This document shows, one piece after another, positions 33,316-42,516 of a DNA stretch of 52,286 nucleotides. The DNA is taken from NCBI GenBank assembly GCA_937935075.1, contig CALGYB010000134.1, positions 1 to 52,286 on the forward strand, read 5' to 3'. Position 1 is the stretch's first letter. Each line of letters starts with the position of its first letter. Position numbers and translations under genes: made by a program. Source of the stretch: an uncultured Roseiflexus sp. (GTDB taxonomy: Bacteria; Chloroflexota; Chloroflexia; Chloroflexales; Roseiflexaceae). The notes under the pieces are model-generated. The model had not been told where the DNA came from. It saw nothing but the letters and a program-made list of their open reading frames with translations, and searched no databases.

Positions 33316-35349
33316 TCAGGGATACGCCGCCGCCGTCTGCGGCTGTTCCTGCTCCTCCGGTTGATAAAGCGCCGCGTCGATGACGACGCTCAACATAAGT
33401 AAATCATACCCGATCCAGAAGACGTTGACCAGTGTTGGAATCCCGTCTATTTGGAGACCAAGCGCCAGGCGCGCCATTCCCCAGATTGCCGACAGGGTCA
33501 GCGCCGCCATCGTAATCGCCTGGAGACGAACCAGGCGTAGTTGCCCCCAGATGTGCAGCCCTCCCTGCCGCACCTTTGGCGTGACGACAAACCCCAGCGG
33601 TCGACCGGCGTACACGTTGCCGATGGCGCTGATTACCGCCTGAATCCAGAGCGGGAACAGCGCCAGGCTGTACTGGCGACCGCGCCAGGTCGCCCGCTTC
33701 CAGCCCGCGACGGCGAAGACCAGTTCATTCGTTATCAGGTATGGGACGAGCCGCCAGAAGAACTCCTCCGCTTGCGTGCGCACCGGCAGCATGCCAAAGA
33801 TGAGATAGAAGATCGGTGCAGAAAGGTAGATCACAACGAAAAAGCCCGAAAGGTAACTCCACATCGTGGCAAAGTACATCAGGCGCTGCCCCAGGCTTAA
33901 TCCCGGCACGAAGAGCGGGTTCTCGCGCAACAACACCTGAATGGTGCCCTGCGCCCAGCGGAGACGCTGCTGGAGCGCCGAGCGCAGGTCCTCCGGCGCC
34001 AGCCCGCGCGCCAGGATTTCGTCATGGTAGACCGAACGCCATCCGGCTGCGTGGAGCCGCATAGCCGTCGCCATGTCCTCGGTGACCGAGATGGTTGCCA
34101 GCGGCATCACCGGTTGCGCCTCGTCGGCGCGATCCACGTCCACCGCCAGCAGGAGTTCGCGCACCGTGGCGATGGCAGCCAGTGGCGAGCGTTCACGCAC
34201 GGTCAGTGCGTGCAGGATGCTGTCGTCATCGAGAGATCGGCTCAGGCAGGTCGTCAGGTCCTCATCAGCGTCGAGACCCGGAATGGTTGCGACTTCTGCG
34301 CGCAGGCGCGCCAGGTCTTCGGCGACGAGCGGACGCGCTGCTACGGCTGCGCGCTGCTGAAAATACCAGGTCACTTCCTGGATTGGTCGCCCTTCGCGCA
34401 GCATCCGCTGACTCGCGCGCACCGCCGCCTGGAGTTTATCGATTGCCGCCCGTAGTGCGCCATTTTCAACGGTTTGAGTCTGGCGAACGGCGATGCGCAG
34501 CATGGCGTCGGCAGTGCGCAGGGCGCGCACCACGCGCAATTCCAGGTCGCGCACGTAGTTGGCAATGCCGATCTGCATAAGCGCTTCGCGCCGCAGCACA
34601 GCGTTGGAACCGCAGAAGAACGCAGCATTCCAGCCATCCTTGCCCTGCATGATCGGTCCATAGAAGAGCGGCGCCTGACTGCCGAGCGGATCATCCGGCG
34701 GGACGTTGTAGAACCACTGCGGCGTCTGCACCAGCGCCACACGTTCGTCGGCGAAGTAGCCCAGTGTGCGATCCAGAATATCGGGTGATGGGATCTGATC
34801 GGCGTCCAGCACCAGGATAAATTCGCCATTCGTCTGGCACAGCGCGTTGTTCAGGTTGCCTGCTTTCGCGTGGCGTTGCTTCCCCTTCCACTCCTCGGAA
34901 CGCACCAGGTATCCGATGCCGATCTCTTTCGCCATGGCGCGCATCGCCGGCGAGTTGCCGTCGTCGAGCAGGTAAGTGCGATGAGGATAGCGAATGTCGC
35001 GCGCGGCGATGGCGGTTTCGCGCACAATCGCCACCGGTTCGTTGTAACAGGTGATGAAGACATCGACTGTGGCGTTGGGGAGCGGCGGCGGAGGTTCGCC
35101 GCGCTGTTTCAAGCGCCAGAGGGTCAACCCGAAGAGCCACGCATCGATGTAACTGTACGTTTCGGCAATGACCAGACCCAGAGCGATGGGCCAGGCTGCC
35201 CAGTTGATGGTGGCGGTGTAGCGCCAGCTCAGGTAGAGGAAGCCAAGGAGCAGATTTGCCGCAACCAGAACGCGCAGCAACCCCAGACGCAATTCCGCGC
35301 GCAAGTCGGGATCGGCGGGCAACACGGCTTGCACGAAGCGACTCATCAT
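33316..35349 (-). CDS. Cellulose-synthase-like processive glycosyltransferase (BcsA-like) with insertion
   Basis: 677 residues. Two N-terminal helices (about 26-42, 52-75), then the GT2 catalytic domain: VDVFITCYNEP (95-105), DDG (129-131), LDADQIP (181-187), FFCGSNAVLRREAL (244-257), TED (423-425) and QQRLRWAQGT (460-469). All D,D,D,QxxRW residues of BcsA are present. The stretch 260-418 between the FFCGS and TED motifs is an insertion of about 155 residues, helical and Arg/Ala/Leu-rich; in BcsA these motifs are about 25 residues apart. At least five membrane helices follow. No PilZ domain is visible, so c-di-GMP control as in BcsA is not evident. The start overlaps the BcsB-like stop (ATGA). 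The product is probably a beta-glucan-type polysaccharide. Confidence 0.9.
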   Translation of the reverse strand: MMSRFVQAVLPADPDLRAELRLGLLRVLVAANLLLGFLYLSWRYTATINWAAWPIALGLVIAETYSYIDAWLFGLTLWRLKQRGEPPPPLPNATVDVFITCYNEPVAIVRETAIAARDIRYPHRTYLLDDGNSPAMRAMAKEIGIGYLVRSEEWKGKQRHAKAGNLNNALCQTNGEFILVLDADQIPSPDILDRTLGYFADERVALVQTPQWFYNVPPDDPLGSQAPLFYGPIMQGKDGWNAAFFCGSNAVLRREALMQIGIANYVRDLELRVVRALRTADAMLRIAVRQTQTVENGALRAAIDKLQAAVRASQRMLREGRPIQEVTWYFQQRAAVAARPLVAEDLARLRAEVATIPGLDADEDLTTCLSRSLDDDSILHALTVRERSPLAAIATVRELLLAVDVDRADEAQPVMPLATISVTEDMATAMRLHAAGWRSVYHDEILARGLAPEDLRSALQQRLRWAQGTIQVLLRENPLFVPGLSLGQRLMYFATMWSYLSGFFVVIYLSAPIFYLIFGMLPVRTQAEEFFWRLVPYLITNELVFAVAGWKRATWRGRQYSLALFPLWIQAVISAIGNVYAGRPLGFVVTPKVRQGGLHIWGQLRLVRLQAITMAALTLSAIWGMARLALGLQIDGIPTLVNVFWIGYDLLMLSVVIDAALYQPEEQEQPQTAAAYP

Positions 35350-37490
35350 CCTCTCCGTCGCATGCGCCCACGCACCTGAATGGTCAGCAGAATGACGAGG
35401 GCGCTCAGGAATGCGCCAAGCAGAACGGCGCCGGCGATCTGCCAGCCGGGAAGTCGCTCGAGGAGCGGCGTCTCGATCTGCGGCGTCAGACTGGACGGCG
35501 GCAACGCATCGGTTGCGGCAGGACCGGTCTGCGGCGGTCCGCCACGCCGGATCAGCGCAACCGGACCGCGGAGTTGTTCGAGCGTCTCGCGTTGTTCGAG
35601 CGCGGCGATCCCAAGGATAAGGTCATCTGGCGTAGCGCCGTCAATGATCAACAATCCGGCATCCCGTTGCCACGGGGAAGGACCCAGGATCAGGCGGGCC
35701 TGACTGGTTTCGTCTGGTCGGTAGACTGCCGGTTGTGGCGAGGTGAAGCGATCTGACAGTCGCACGATGGCTTCGGCGCTGAGCGGGTTGCGTTCTGCTC
35801 CCCCGATGAGAATAAGGTGGCGTCCGTTGCGTTCGTCCGTCTGATCGGCAGTGATCAGGCGTGGCGGCGGCAAAGCATCGGAGTCGGCCCAGCGACCAAG
35901 TGCTGCCATCAGACGCAATCCCGCAGCGCGTTCTTCCACAGTGGGTTGTTGCGGCAGCACAACATCCAGCGGCAGCGATGCATCGACACTCAGCAGCGGT
36001 GCAGGAAAACGTCCCAGGTCGAAGGCTGAACTGACGCTGTGTGGAAGACGCCAGGCGGAGGTAGAGAGGAGCGTGGCGCGTAAACCATCGCCGTCTATGA
36101 CGACGCATCCTGTCTCTGGAGGATCAAGAAACAGGCGCACGGTCAGGTCGAGATGACGCACCGATCGACCGTCGAGCGTGGCGGTCAGCAGATCGGCGGG
36201 AAGCGCAAAGGTGTATCGATGCGGATGTGTTCCGTCTATGTGAAGCGATTGCGCTCCCAGGTCGATGCCATTGACGCTTGCAGCGATCCACGAGGTTTCC
36301 AGGCGCACCGCAGGCGCCGTCTCGACATCGAGGGTCAGCATACTCCCGTCGCGCAAGAGCCATGCGGCTGGACGGTCGAATGTCAGGTCGATCCGGTGCT
36401 CGCCAGGACCGCTGACGGTGCGGGATGCAACGCCGAGTTGGGCGAAACTGGCGGCGCCGTTTGTCCAGGGCAACGGTGATGATGCCGGCACGGGCGCGCC
36501 GGTTACTGCCACATACGCGCCATTCAGCAACGCGCGTCGTGCCGGGTCGTTCAGTGTTTGGGCAGCCAGACGCACCGCCGATGGCGTCGCGCCGGTCACA
36601 AGCAGGCGTGGCGCACCGCTTCCAGCCAGCGCCAGCACGCCATGATCGTCGGGGATAGGGACGCTGGCGAGGGTCAAGGTGCGCCCGTCCCAATCGACGA
36701 CGCTCTGCGGCAGCATCGGCGCCAGCGCGGGGGCGCTGCCAACAATGACAACCGCGCGGTCGGGAGGCGTTGTGAACACCTCCAGCCGGGGATCGGCGCG
36801 GATTGCGGCAGCACGACGCCCCAGTTGAAACGCGACCAGTCCGGCAGCGTCGAGTTCTTCCGCTGATTGGTCGGAAGGAATGACCAGTGCCAGCGGCGAG
36901 CGATTGGCGGGAGGCGGCGCGAATAGCCGGTCGAACTGTTCAAGGCGGTAGGCGCCAGTCGGTTGGGTTGGCAGCACCAGCCGCGAGTCACCGTGAATGG
37001 TCGTCCACAACGCCGGATTGCGCGTCTCCTCGCACTCATCGCGGGTCAGGCGCATATGAAAGCGCACCTGGACGAAGAAACCATCGCCGCCGAACGCTGC
37101 GAGCGGCAGCGGGACGGTGAGCATTGCACGTTCGCGGTTCTCTGGAGTCAGGCGCACGCTTTGCACCGACAGACCGTTGACGATAATCGTCATGGTTGAG
37201 CGTTCGGATTCGAGCAACGGTGAGTGACTGTAGACCAGTTCCAGGCGCGCGCCGTCGAGCGGTTCTTCGCCTGCGGGAACCGGGAAGAAATAGTCCAGCG
37301 CGCCATACATCGTCCGCGCCGTGCGGTCGCCGTAGCCAAGATCGGCAAAGCGGTAGGCGACGTCGGACTGCGTCTGCGCTGCAGAAGGGGTTGCGGAAGA
37401 CGCAGCGACCATTGCGAGCGCGCCCAGAAACAGCAGCACCCAAGCCAGGCTCAGCAACGTATGGGCTTGACATCTTCGGAACGTGTGCAT
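35346..37490 (-). CDS. BcsB-like cellulose synthase regulatory subunit
   Basis: 714 residues. Signal peptide or anchor at 10-33 (LLSLAWVLLFLGALAMVAA), a long outer part with alternating beta-rich and flavodoxin-like domains (YFFPVPAGEEPLDGARLEL, LVIPSDQSAEEL, then a second round with LPLDVVLPQQP), and a C-terminal membrane helix (WQIAGAVLLGAFLSALVILL) ending in basic residues. This is the BcsB plan, the partner that docks on BcsA from outside. I set the start at 37490; upstream in-frame sequence is translated repeat DNA. It overlaps the synthase gene by four bases. Confidence 0.82.
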   Translation of the reverse strand: MHTFRRCQAHTLLSLAWVLLFLGALAMVAASSATPSAAQTQSDVAYRFADLGYGDRTARTMYGALDYFFPVPAGEEPLDGARLELVYSHSPLLESERSTMTIIVNGLSVQSVRLTPENRERAMLTVPLPLAAFGGDGFFVQVRFHMRLTRDECEETRNPALWTTIHGDSRLVLPTQPTGAYRLEQFDRLFAPPPANRSPLALVIPSDQSAEELDAAGLVAFQLGRRAAAIRADPRLEVFTTPPDRAVVIVGSAPALAPMLPQSVVDWDGRTLTLASVPIPDDHGVLALAGSGAPRLLVTGATPSAVRLAAQTLNDPARRALLNGAYVAVTGAPVPASSPLPWTNGAASFAQLGVASRTVSGPGEHRIDLTFDRPAAWLLRDGSMLTLDVETAPAVRLETSWIAASVNGIDLGAQSLHIDGTHPHRYTFALPADLLTATLDGRSVRHLDLTVRLFLDPPETGCVVIDGDGLRATLLSTSAWRLPHSVSSAFDLGRFPAPLLSVDASLPLDVVLPQQPTVEERAAGLRLMAALGRWADSDALPPPRLITADQTDERNGRHLILIGGAERNPLSAEAIVRLSDRFTSPQPAVYRPDETSQARLILGPSPWQRDAGLLIIDGATPDDLILGIAALEQRETLEQLRGPVALIRRGGPPQTGPAATDALPPSSLTPQIETPLLERLPGWQIAGAVLLGAFLSALVILLTIQVRGRMRRRG

Positions 37491-37493
37491 GGA

Positions 37494-37870
37494 TTTGTCT
37501 TCCACGAAGGGCGCGAAGCGGCACGAAGCCGTTGCCTCTCCGAACTGTATGGTTCTGCGCGCTGCTGGCGGATACGCGCCGCCGCTCAGCCCGCGCCAGG
37601 GCATGGTCCACGAAGGGCGCGAAGCGGCACGAAGCCGTTGCCTCTCCCAACCTTTCTTGGGACTTCGCCGCCGACGCTTTTCATACATCCTGCGCGAAGC
37701 GGCACGAAGCCGTTGCCTCTCCGAACCTGTATGGTTCTGCGTGCTGCTGGCGGATACGCGCCGCCGCTCAGCCCGCGCCAGGGCATGGTCCACAAAGGGC
37801 ACGAAGCGGCACAAAGAATGTGGATGCTCCTACCCTTTGTGTCCCTTCGTGTTCTTCGTGGATAAGAGAC
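37494..37870. repeat. Composite repeat block, directly repeated GAAGCGGCACGAAG units
   Basis: GCGAAGCGGCACGAAGCCGT followed by TGCCTCTC occurs three times (starting near 37513, 37619 and 37697). A longer unit containing CTGCTGGCGGATACGCGCCG and CCAGGGCATGGTCCAC occurs twice, offset about 184 bases. The right end (CACAAAGAATG to CCCTTCGTGTTCTTCGTGG) is another arm pair of the AAGGACACGAAG family. The block fills the gap before the BcsB-like gene and holds no gene. Confidence 0.8.
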
Positions 37871-37875
37871 ACATG

Positions 37876-39051
37876 TCACCCCTGATCGGTCTTGCGATAC
37901 AACACCAGCAGCGTCATATCGTCCGGCGGCATCTGCACCGGCGCCAGCAATGTCACCAGTCGGTCGAGCATAGCAAGTGCGCTGCCGGCGCCAGACAACT
38001 GGTGTGCCAGCACCTGCGGCGTCAAGTCGAGATCGACACGTGCATCGACCAGACCATCACTATACACCACAAGCGCATCGCCTGGATTCATGAGAATCTC
38101 ACGCTGGTGATAGGATGCATCGGGCAGAATGCCAAGCGGCAGTCCGCGATGATCATCGAGGGTTTCGACGCTGCCATTGGCGCGGCGCACGAACGCCAGA
38201 CCGTGACCGGCATCGATTGACATCAGTCGTCCGTTCGATGTATCGAGTTGCGCCAGAAAGAGGGTCACAAACCGGTCGGACTGCCGCAGATCGTCGTCGA
38301 GGGCGGCGCTTACATAGCGCATGGCCTCGGCAGGCGGGCTGTTCCGCACCACAGCGCGCATCACGGCGCGCACCGTCGCCATGAGCAGTGCGGCGTCCAG
38401 CCCTTTTCCCATCACATCGCAGAGCCAGAAGCTGAGCAGATGCGGCGTTGGTTGTTGCCAGTCGTAGAAGTCGCCGCCGACGTCGCGCGCGGGGATGCAC
38501 TCGGCAGCCAGCTGAAACCCTGGCACAACCGGCGCCAATTGAGGCAGCAGGCGCGCCTGAACCTCGGCGGCGCGCGCCATTTCGCTTACCAGGCGGCGAT
38601 GATGCGCTTCGAGTTGCTGGCGCAGCAGGCGATTCTGCCGTTCGAGTTGCAGGCGCTGAACCGTGCGCTCAAGGACGCGGCGAAACTCATCCGACTCGAA
38701 CGGCTTGCGCAGATAGTCGTCGGCGCCCTGGCGTAACGCCTCGATTGCAATTTGTTCTGAGCCGAACGCGGTTGTCATAATGACCGCGGCATCCAGCCTG
38801 CGTTGACGCACTTCCGCCAGGGTTTGCAACCCGCTGATGCCAGGCAAGGCAATATCGAGAAAGATAATATCGGCAGGCATGTCAGCCAGCAGCGCCAGCG
38901 CCTCTTCGCCGCTTGCCGCCGTCGACACGTCATATCCGCGCGCCGTGAGGCGCACCCGCAACAGGCGGTTGATGTCGGGATCGTCATCGACCACCAGGAT
39001 GTGTCGCACAGGAGGCGTCTGAGCGTCAATCTGGGCGAAAGGCTCATTCAC
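37876..39051 (-). CDS. REC-PP2C (RsbU-like) serine phosphatase
   Basis: 391 residues. An N-terminal receiver domain (15-130) has acidic residues Asp22-24, phospho-acceptor Asp66 and Lys116. A coiled coil (130-165) links it to a SpoIIE/PP2C domain with DVGGDFYDW (190-198), CDVMGKGLDA (211-220) and DDMTLLVL near the end. It would dephosphorylate a phospho-STAS protein when its receiver is phosphorylated; the STAS protein at 32856-33209 is the obvious candidate. The GTG start overlaps the stop of the PAS kinase (GTGA), so kinase and phosphatase are made together. Confidence 0.92.
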   Translation of the reverse strand: MNEPFAQIDAQTPPVRHILVVDDDPDINRLLRVRLTARGYDVSTAASGEEALALLADMPADIIFLDIALPGISGLQTLAEVRQRRLDAAVIMTTAFGSEQIAIEALRQGADDYLRKPFESDEFRRVLERTVQRLQLERQNRLLRQQLEAHHRRLVSEMARAAEVQARLLPQLAPVVPGFQLAAECIPARDVGGDFYDWQQPTPHLLSFWLCDVMGKGLDAALLMATVRAVMRAVVRNSPPAEAMRYVSAALDDDLRQSDRFVTLFLAQLDTSNGRLMSIDAGHGLAFVRRANGSVETLDDHRGLPLGILPDASYHQREILMNPGDALVVYSDGLVDARVDLDLTPQVLAHQLSGAGSALAMLDRLVTLLAPVQMPPDDMTLLVLYRKTDQG

Positions 39052-42000
39052 ATGCGTCCTCCTATCGTCGTGGCAACCGGCGTCTCATCGTTATGCTCGT
39101 TGTTCTGCGATGTGAGCAACGGAAAAGAGACCAGAAACGTCGATCCCTTTCCCGGCTCGCTTTCGATAGTGATATGGCCCTGATGCAGTTCCACCAGCGA
39201 ACGGGTGATCGCCAGACCAAGCCCGGTGCCGCTGGCTTCGTGCGTTGCGCGGTTGCGCGCGCGATAGAAACGCTCGAAGATCCGTTCCTGCTCTTCAGGC
39301 GTCAATCCGATGCCGGTGTCCTGCACGGCAATGCGGAGCCAGGGCGGTTCTTCAAAGAGACGGATTGTAATCGTTCCGTGCTGGGGCGTGTACTTGATCG
39401 CGTTGGAGAGCAGATTGGTCAGAATCTGATGCACTCGCGCCGCATCGCCGAAAATAAGCGGCGCCGCGCCGTCCGGCGGGGTCTCAGGAAGGTCCAGGTT
39501 CAGCCGGTGGTGTTTCGCATCGAGTTGCGGGCGCAGGGTCGCGGCCACCTGGCGAATCAGGGGACGAACATCGAGCGGCGCGCGGTGGAGCAGCAGTTTC
39601 CCCGCTTCGATCCGCGACATATCGAGCAGATCGTTGATCAGCAGCAGCAGCCGATCCGCATTCGCTTTAACGACTCGCAGGAGTTCCTCGTGCCCGGCAT
39701 TGAGGGGTCCGGCGTCGCCATCGAGCAGCATATCCACATACCCCTTGATCGATGTCAGCGGGGTGCGCAGTTCGTGCGACACCATCGCCACGAACTCGGA
39801 TTTCATACGTTCGACGGCGCGCTCGTGGGTGATGTCGCGGAACACATAGAGTCGACCGAGATACACCTGATTGGCCGTCCACACCGGCGCCGAGAAGATG
39901 GCCAGTTCGCGCTGCTGCGGTTTGCGCTGAACCACCCGTTCGCGGAAGATGGTTTGGGTATCCTGCAACGCATGCTGCATGCGCGGATACAATTCCTCGG
40001 CGTTATCGAAAACCCACAGGATATCGGCGCGCATCTCGGTGAGCCGTTGACCGAGCACCTGGTTCGCAGCAACACCGAACATGTCACAAAAACAACGATT
40101 AACGGTCAGGAACGCGCCGTCGGGGCCAAGGAGCGCAATGGCTTCGCTGGAGGCGTCGAGAATGGCGCGAATTTCGCTCTGGGCGCGATCCGCCGCCTGA
40201 TATTGCGCTGCCAGCGCCGTCATGGCCGCATGCAATTCTTCATCCGCCTGCTTCCGTTCAGTGACATCTTCAGAAATCGCTGCAATGCGATACACCCCCC
40301 CCGCTTCGTTCATGACCGGAAAGGCGCGGGTCAGGATCCAGCGGCGTTGTTCATCACTGCGCTGAATCTGAAATTCGATGCTGTACCCGCGCATATGCTC
40401 CGCCTGGTGGAGCGCAAGCACCCGCTCACGGTCTTCGGGGATGATCGCCTCGAAGAGCGACGACGGTTGAGCATACAGGCTATCGCGGGAACGTCCCCAG
40501 ATGCGCTCATAGGCGGGATTGACGTACAGAATCTGGTCAAGCAACGGGGTGGACATCCAGAAGACCTGATTGACATTCTCTGCTAATTGACGAAACCGTT
40601 CCTCACTAGCGCGGAGCGCAGCTTCCGCCAGGCGCTGGCGCGAAATATCGCGGATGGTCGTCACCCGCGCCGTGCGACCGTGGTAGGGAATATTGCGTCC
40701 GGTCACTTCGGCGGGAAAGAGCGTTCCATCACTGCGCCGGGCAAGCACTTCGTAAGGGTGTTCATATCCAATAGCCAGCGCGTGCGCGATTTTTTCCCGT
40801 CCTTCCGGGGTGGTGAACTCGAAAATGGACATGCCGCGCAGTTGTTCGGGCGGATAGCCAAGCAGGGTTCCGGCAGCGGCATTGGCGTCCACAATGATCC
40901 CCTGCTCGCTGATGACAACTCCTTCGGTCGTGACGCCGGCAAGCAATGCGAAGCGTTCCTCGCTTTCGCGCAGCGCAGCTTCGGTTTGCAGGCGATCCTG
41001 CTCGCTGCCGATCCACTGCGCCATGAGGCGGATCAGATCGAAATCGCCGTCGGTAAGCGGATGTTCTCTGGGTGTGGCGCTTGCAAAACAGAGCGTCCCG
41101 ACCGTTTTCCCGCGCACCTGAATCGGTGCGCCGATGTATGCCTCCATGCCGGTCAGCACGTAGCAGCGGTGGTCGACCCAGCACGATTGCGCGGCGTGGT
41201 CGATGCTTACCGGCGCATTGGCTTCAAGGACGGCTGCACAGTAGCGGTCGGCAAGCGGGAAACGTGCGCCTCGCGTCACCTGGTTGGTCGGGTCGCGTGC
41301 TGCAATGATTTCGAGTTCCTCGCCGTCAATGCGCGTCAATAGTCCAACCGGCATGCGGAAGTAGTCGCATCCCATGTCGAGGAGCGCCTGGATCTTCTGG
41401 AGATGATCCATCTGCGTCGTCGAAGTAATATTGTACAGCGCGCGTGTGATTCGTTCTCGCGTGCGCAGGCGTGTCTCGCTGGCATTGCGTTGTGATATAT
41501 AGCGGCGCGCGTCTTGAACGATGGGGCGAAAGATGAATATCCCCTCAAACGCCAGCACCACGAGGGTCATAACCAGAAACGTGGTGTGCATGACGTTCAA
41601 CGTCTCCAGGAGATCACGGCGCTCTTCGATGTAGAAGCGGGTTGCGCGGTGGAACAGTGGCGGCAGGTCGTACAGCGCCGCCTCCCGTATCGTCTGCAGA
41701 TCGGGATGGCGCGGATCGGGTTCGGCGTCGAGCAGTCGTTGCGCGCGTGTCAGGAAATCTCGCACCCGTGCGTCGAGCGCCGTCGAGGGATCCATGTACA
41801 GACGCCGGAGCGGATCGTCCATCGGCAGCGACGCGACAATGGACGACAGTTCCTGATGCGACCGCGCCATCTCGTCAACTGCGGTGCGCAATGTTGCACG
41901 CGCCTGCGCCGCCGCCGCTGCGTCGGGCGCGTCGCCCAGTTCTTCGGCTGCCAGCGCAATCTGCTGCGAGAGCACGCGCTGCCATCCGTTGGCAGCCAGC

Positions 42001-42185
42001 AGATCGAAGCGTTCTTGCTCGTTTGCCAGAATGGATTGTGTCCATCCATAGGCAATCAGTGCAATGACGACCAGCAGCCCGAGGGCAAGCGCAAACCCCA
42101 CGATGATGCGCCGGATCACGTGTGTTGCAGATGACGAATCGGCGGGGTTTTCGGTGGCGCTTATACGCTCACGTGCAGAATACAT
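39048..42185 (-). CDS. Membrane GAF/multi-PAS sensor histidine kinase
   Basis: 1045 residues. Two membrane helices (about 27-48 and 202-220) enclose a four-helix-type outer domain of about 150 residues. Then come a GAF domain (about 255-400, with CWVDHRCYVLTG and GAPIQVRGKTVG), three PAS domains (about 415-530, 545-660 and 685-800), and a HisKA domain with the His in MVSHELRTPLTSIKGYVD. The HATPase follows (LTNLLSNAIKYTPQ, VQDTGIGL, GTGLGLAITRSL). The many PAS/GAF modules suggest light, redox or ligand sensing in the cytoplasm. I used the ATG at 42185. It overlaps the REC-PP2C gene, its likely target. Confidence 0.92.
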   Translation of the reverse strand: MYSARERISATENPADSSSATHVIRRIIVGFALALGLLVVIALIAYGWTQSILANEQERFDLLAANGWQRVLSQQIALAAEELGDAPDAAAAAQARATLRTAVDEMARSHQELSSIVASLPMDDPLRRLYMDPSTALDARVRDFLTRAQRLLDAEPDPRHPDLQTIREAALYDLPPLFHRATRFYIEERRDLLETLNVMHTTFLVMTLVVLAFEGIFIFRPIVQDARRYISQRNASETRLRTRERITRALYNITSTTQMDHLQKIQALLDMGCDYFRMPVGLLTRIDGEELEIIAARDPTNQVTRGARFPLADRYCAAVLEANAPVSIDHAAQSCWVDHRCYVLTGMEAYIGAPIQVRGKTVGTLCFASATPREHPLTDGDFDLIRLMAQWIGSEQDRLQTEAALRESEERFALLAGVTTEGVVISEQGIIVDANAAAGTLLGYPPEQLRGMSIFEFTTPEGREKIAHALAIGYEHPYEVLARRSDGTLFPAEVTGRNIPYHGRTARVTTIRDISRQRLAEAALRASEERFRQLAENVNQVFWMSTPLLDQILYVNPAYERIWGRSRDSLYAQPSSLFEAIIPEDRERVLALHQAEHMRGYSIEFQIQRSDEQRRWILTRAFPVMNEAGGVYRIAAISEDVTERKQADEELHAAMTALAAQYQAADRAQSEIRAILDASSEAIALLGPDGAFLTVNRCFCDMFGVAANQVLGQRLTEMRADILWVFDNAEELYPRMQHALQDTQTIFRERVVQRKPQQRELAIFSAPVWTANQVYLGRLYVFRDITHERAVERMKSEFVAMVSHELRTPLTSIKGYVDMLLDGDAGPLNAGHEELLRVVKANADRLLLLINDLLDMSRIEAGKLLLHRAPLDVRPLIRQVAATLRPQLDAKHHRLNLDLPETPPDGAAPLIFGDAARVHQILTNLLSNAIKYTPQHGTITIRLFEEPPWLRIAVQDTGIGLTPEEQERIFERFYRARNRATHEASGTGLGLAITRSLVELHQGHITIESEPGKGSTFLVSFPLLTSQNNEHNDETPVATTIGGRM

Positions 42186-42241
42186 GGATGTTTCACATTT
42201 CGGTCTGATGAACATTTCCAGAAGAAACCGGCATTCGCCCT

Positions 42242-42309
42242 GCGCCCGGCGGCTGAAGCCGCAGACTACGGTTGCGAAGCCTGCCTTTGCGGGCTATACC
42301 GGATTTCTT
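42242..42309. repeat. REP-like element, copy 2
   Basis: CCCGGCGGCTGAAGCCGCAG, CTACGGTTGC, then GCGGGCTATACCGGATTTCTT, the same order as at 29069-29142. It lies in the 331-base gap 42186-42516, which has no gene. Confidence 0.8.
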
Positions 42310-42387
42310 AATGTTCATAAGCCCTTGCTGCGCGTATACAAGCCCCTGCAGGGGTTTCCATGTCACTGGATCAGGCGATGCTTTTGT

Positions 42388-42412
42388 GGCGGCTTCGACA
42401 GGTTCAGCCGCC
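42388..42412. repeat. Hairpin with TCGACAGGTTC loop
   Basis: GGCGGCT pairs with AGCCGCC around TCGACAGGTTC, the complement of the loop seen at 5403-5433 apart from one base. Confidence 0.6.
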
Positions 42413-42516
42413 GTGCGCCACTCTATGACAAGAGTTGTAGTGCATGTGACGAACGGCGTCAATCGTGCTTCAGTCCTATGCTGCACGATGACGATGGGTC
42501 AATGGTGCGTATGACC

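Noticed and set aside
37491-37814. N-terminal extension of the BcsB-like protein
   Set aside because: It is translated repeat DNA; a signal peptide begins at the ATG at 37490.
37196-38220. Plus-strand frames running through the repeats near 37500
   Set aside because: They translate the AAGGACACGAAG-type repeats and antisense of flanking genes.
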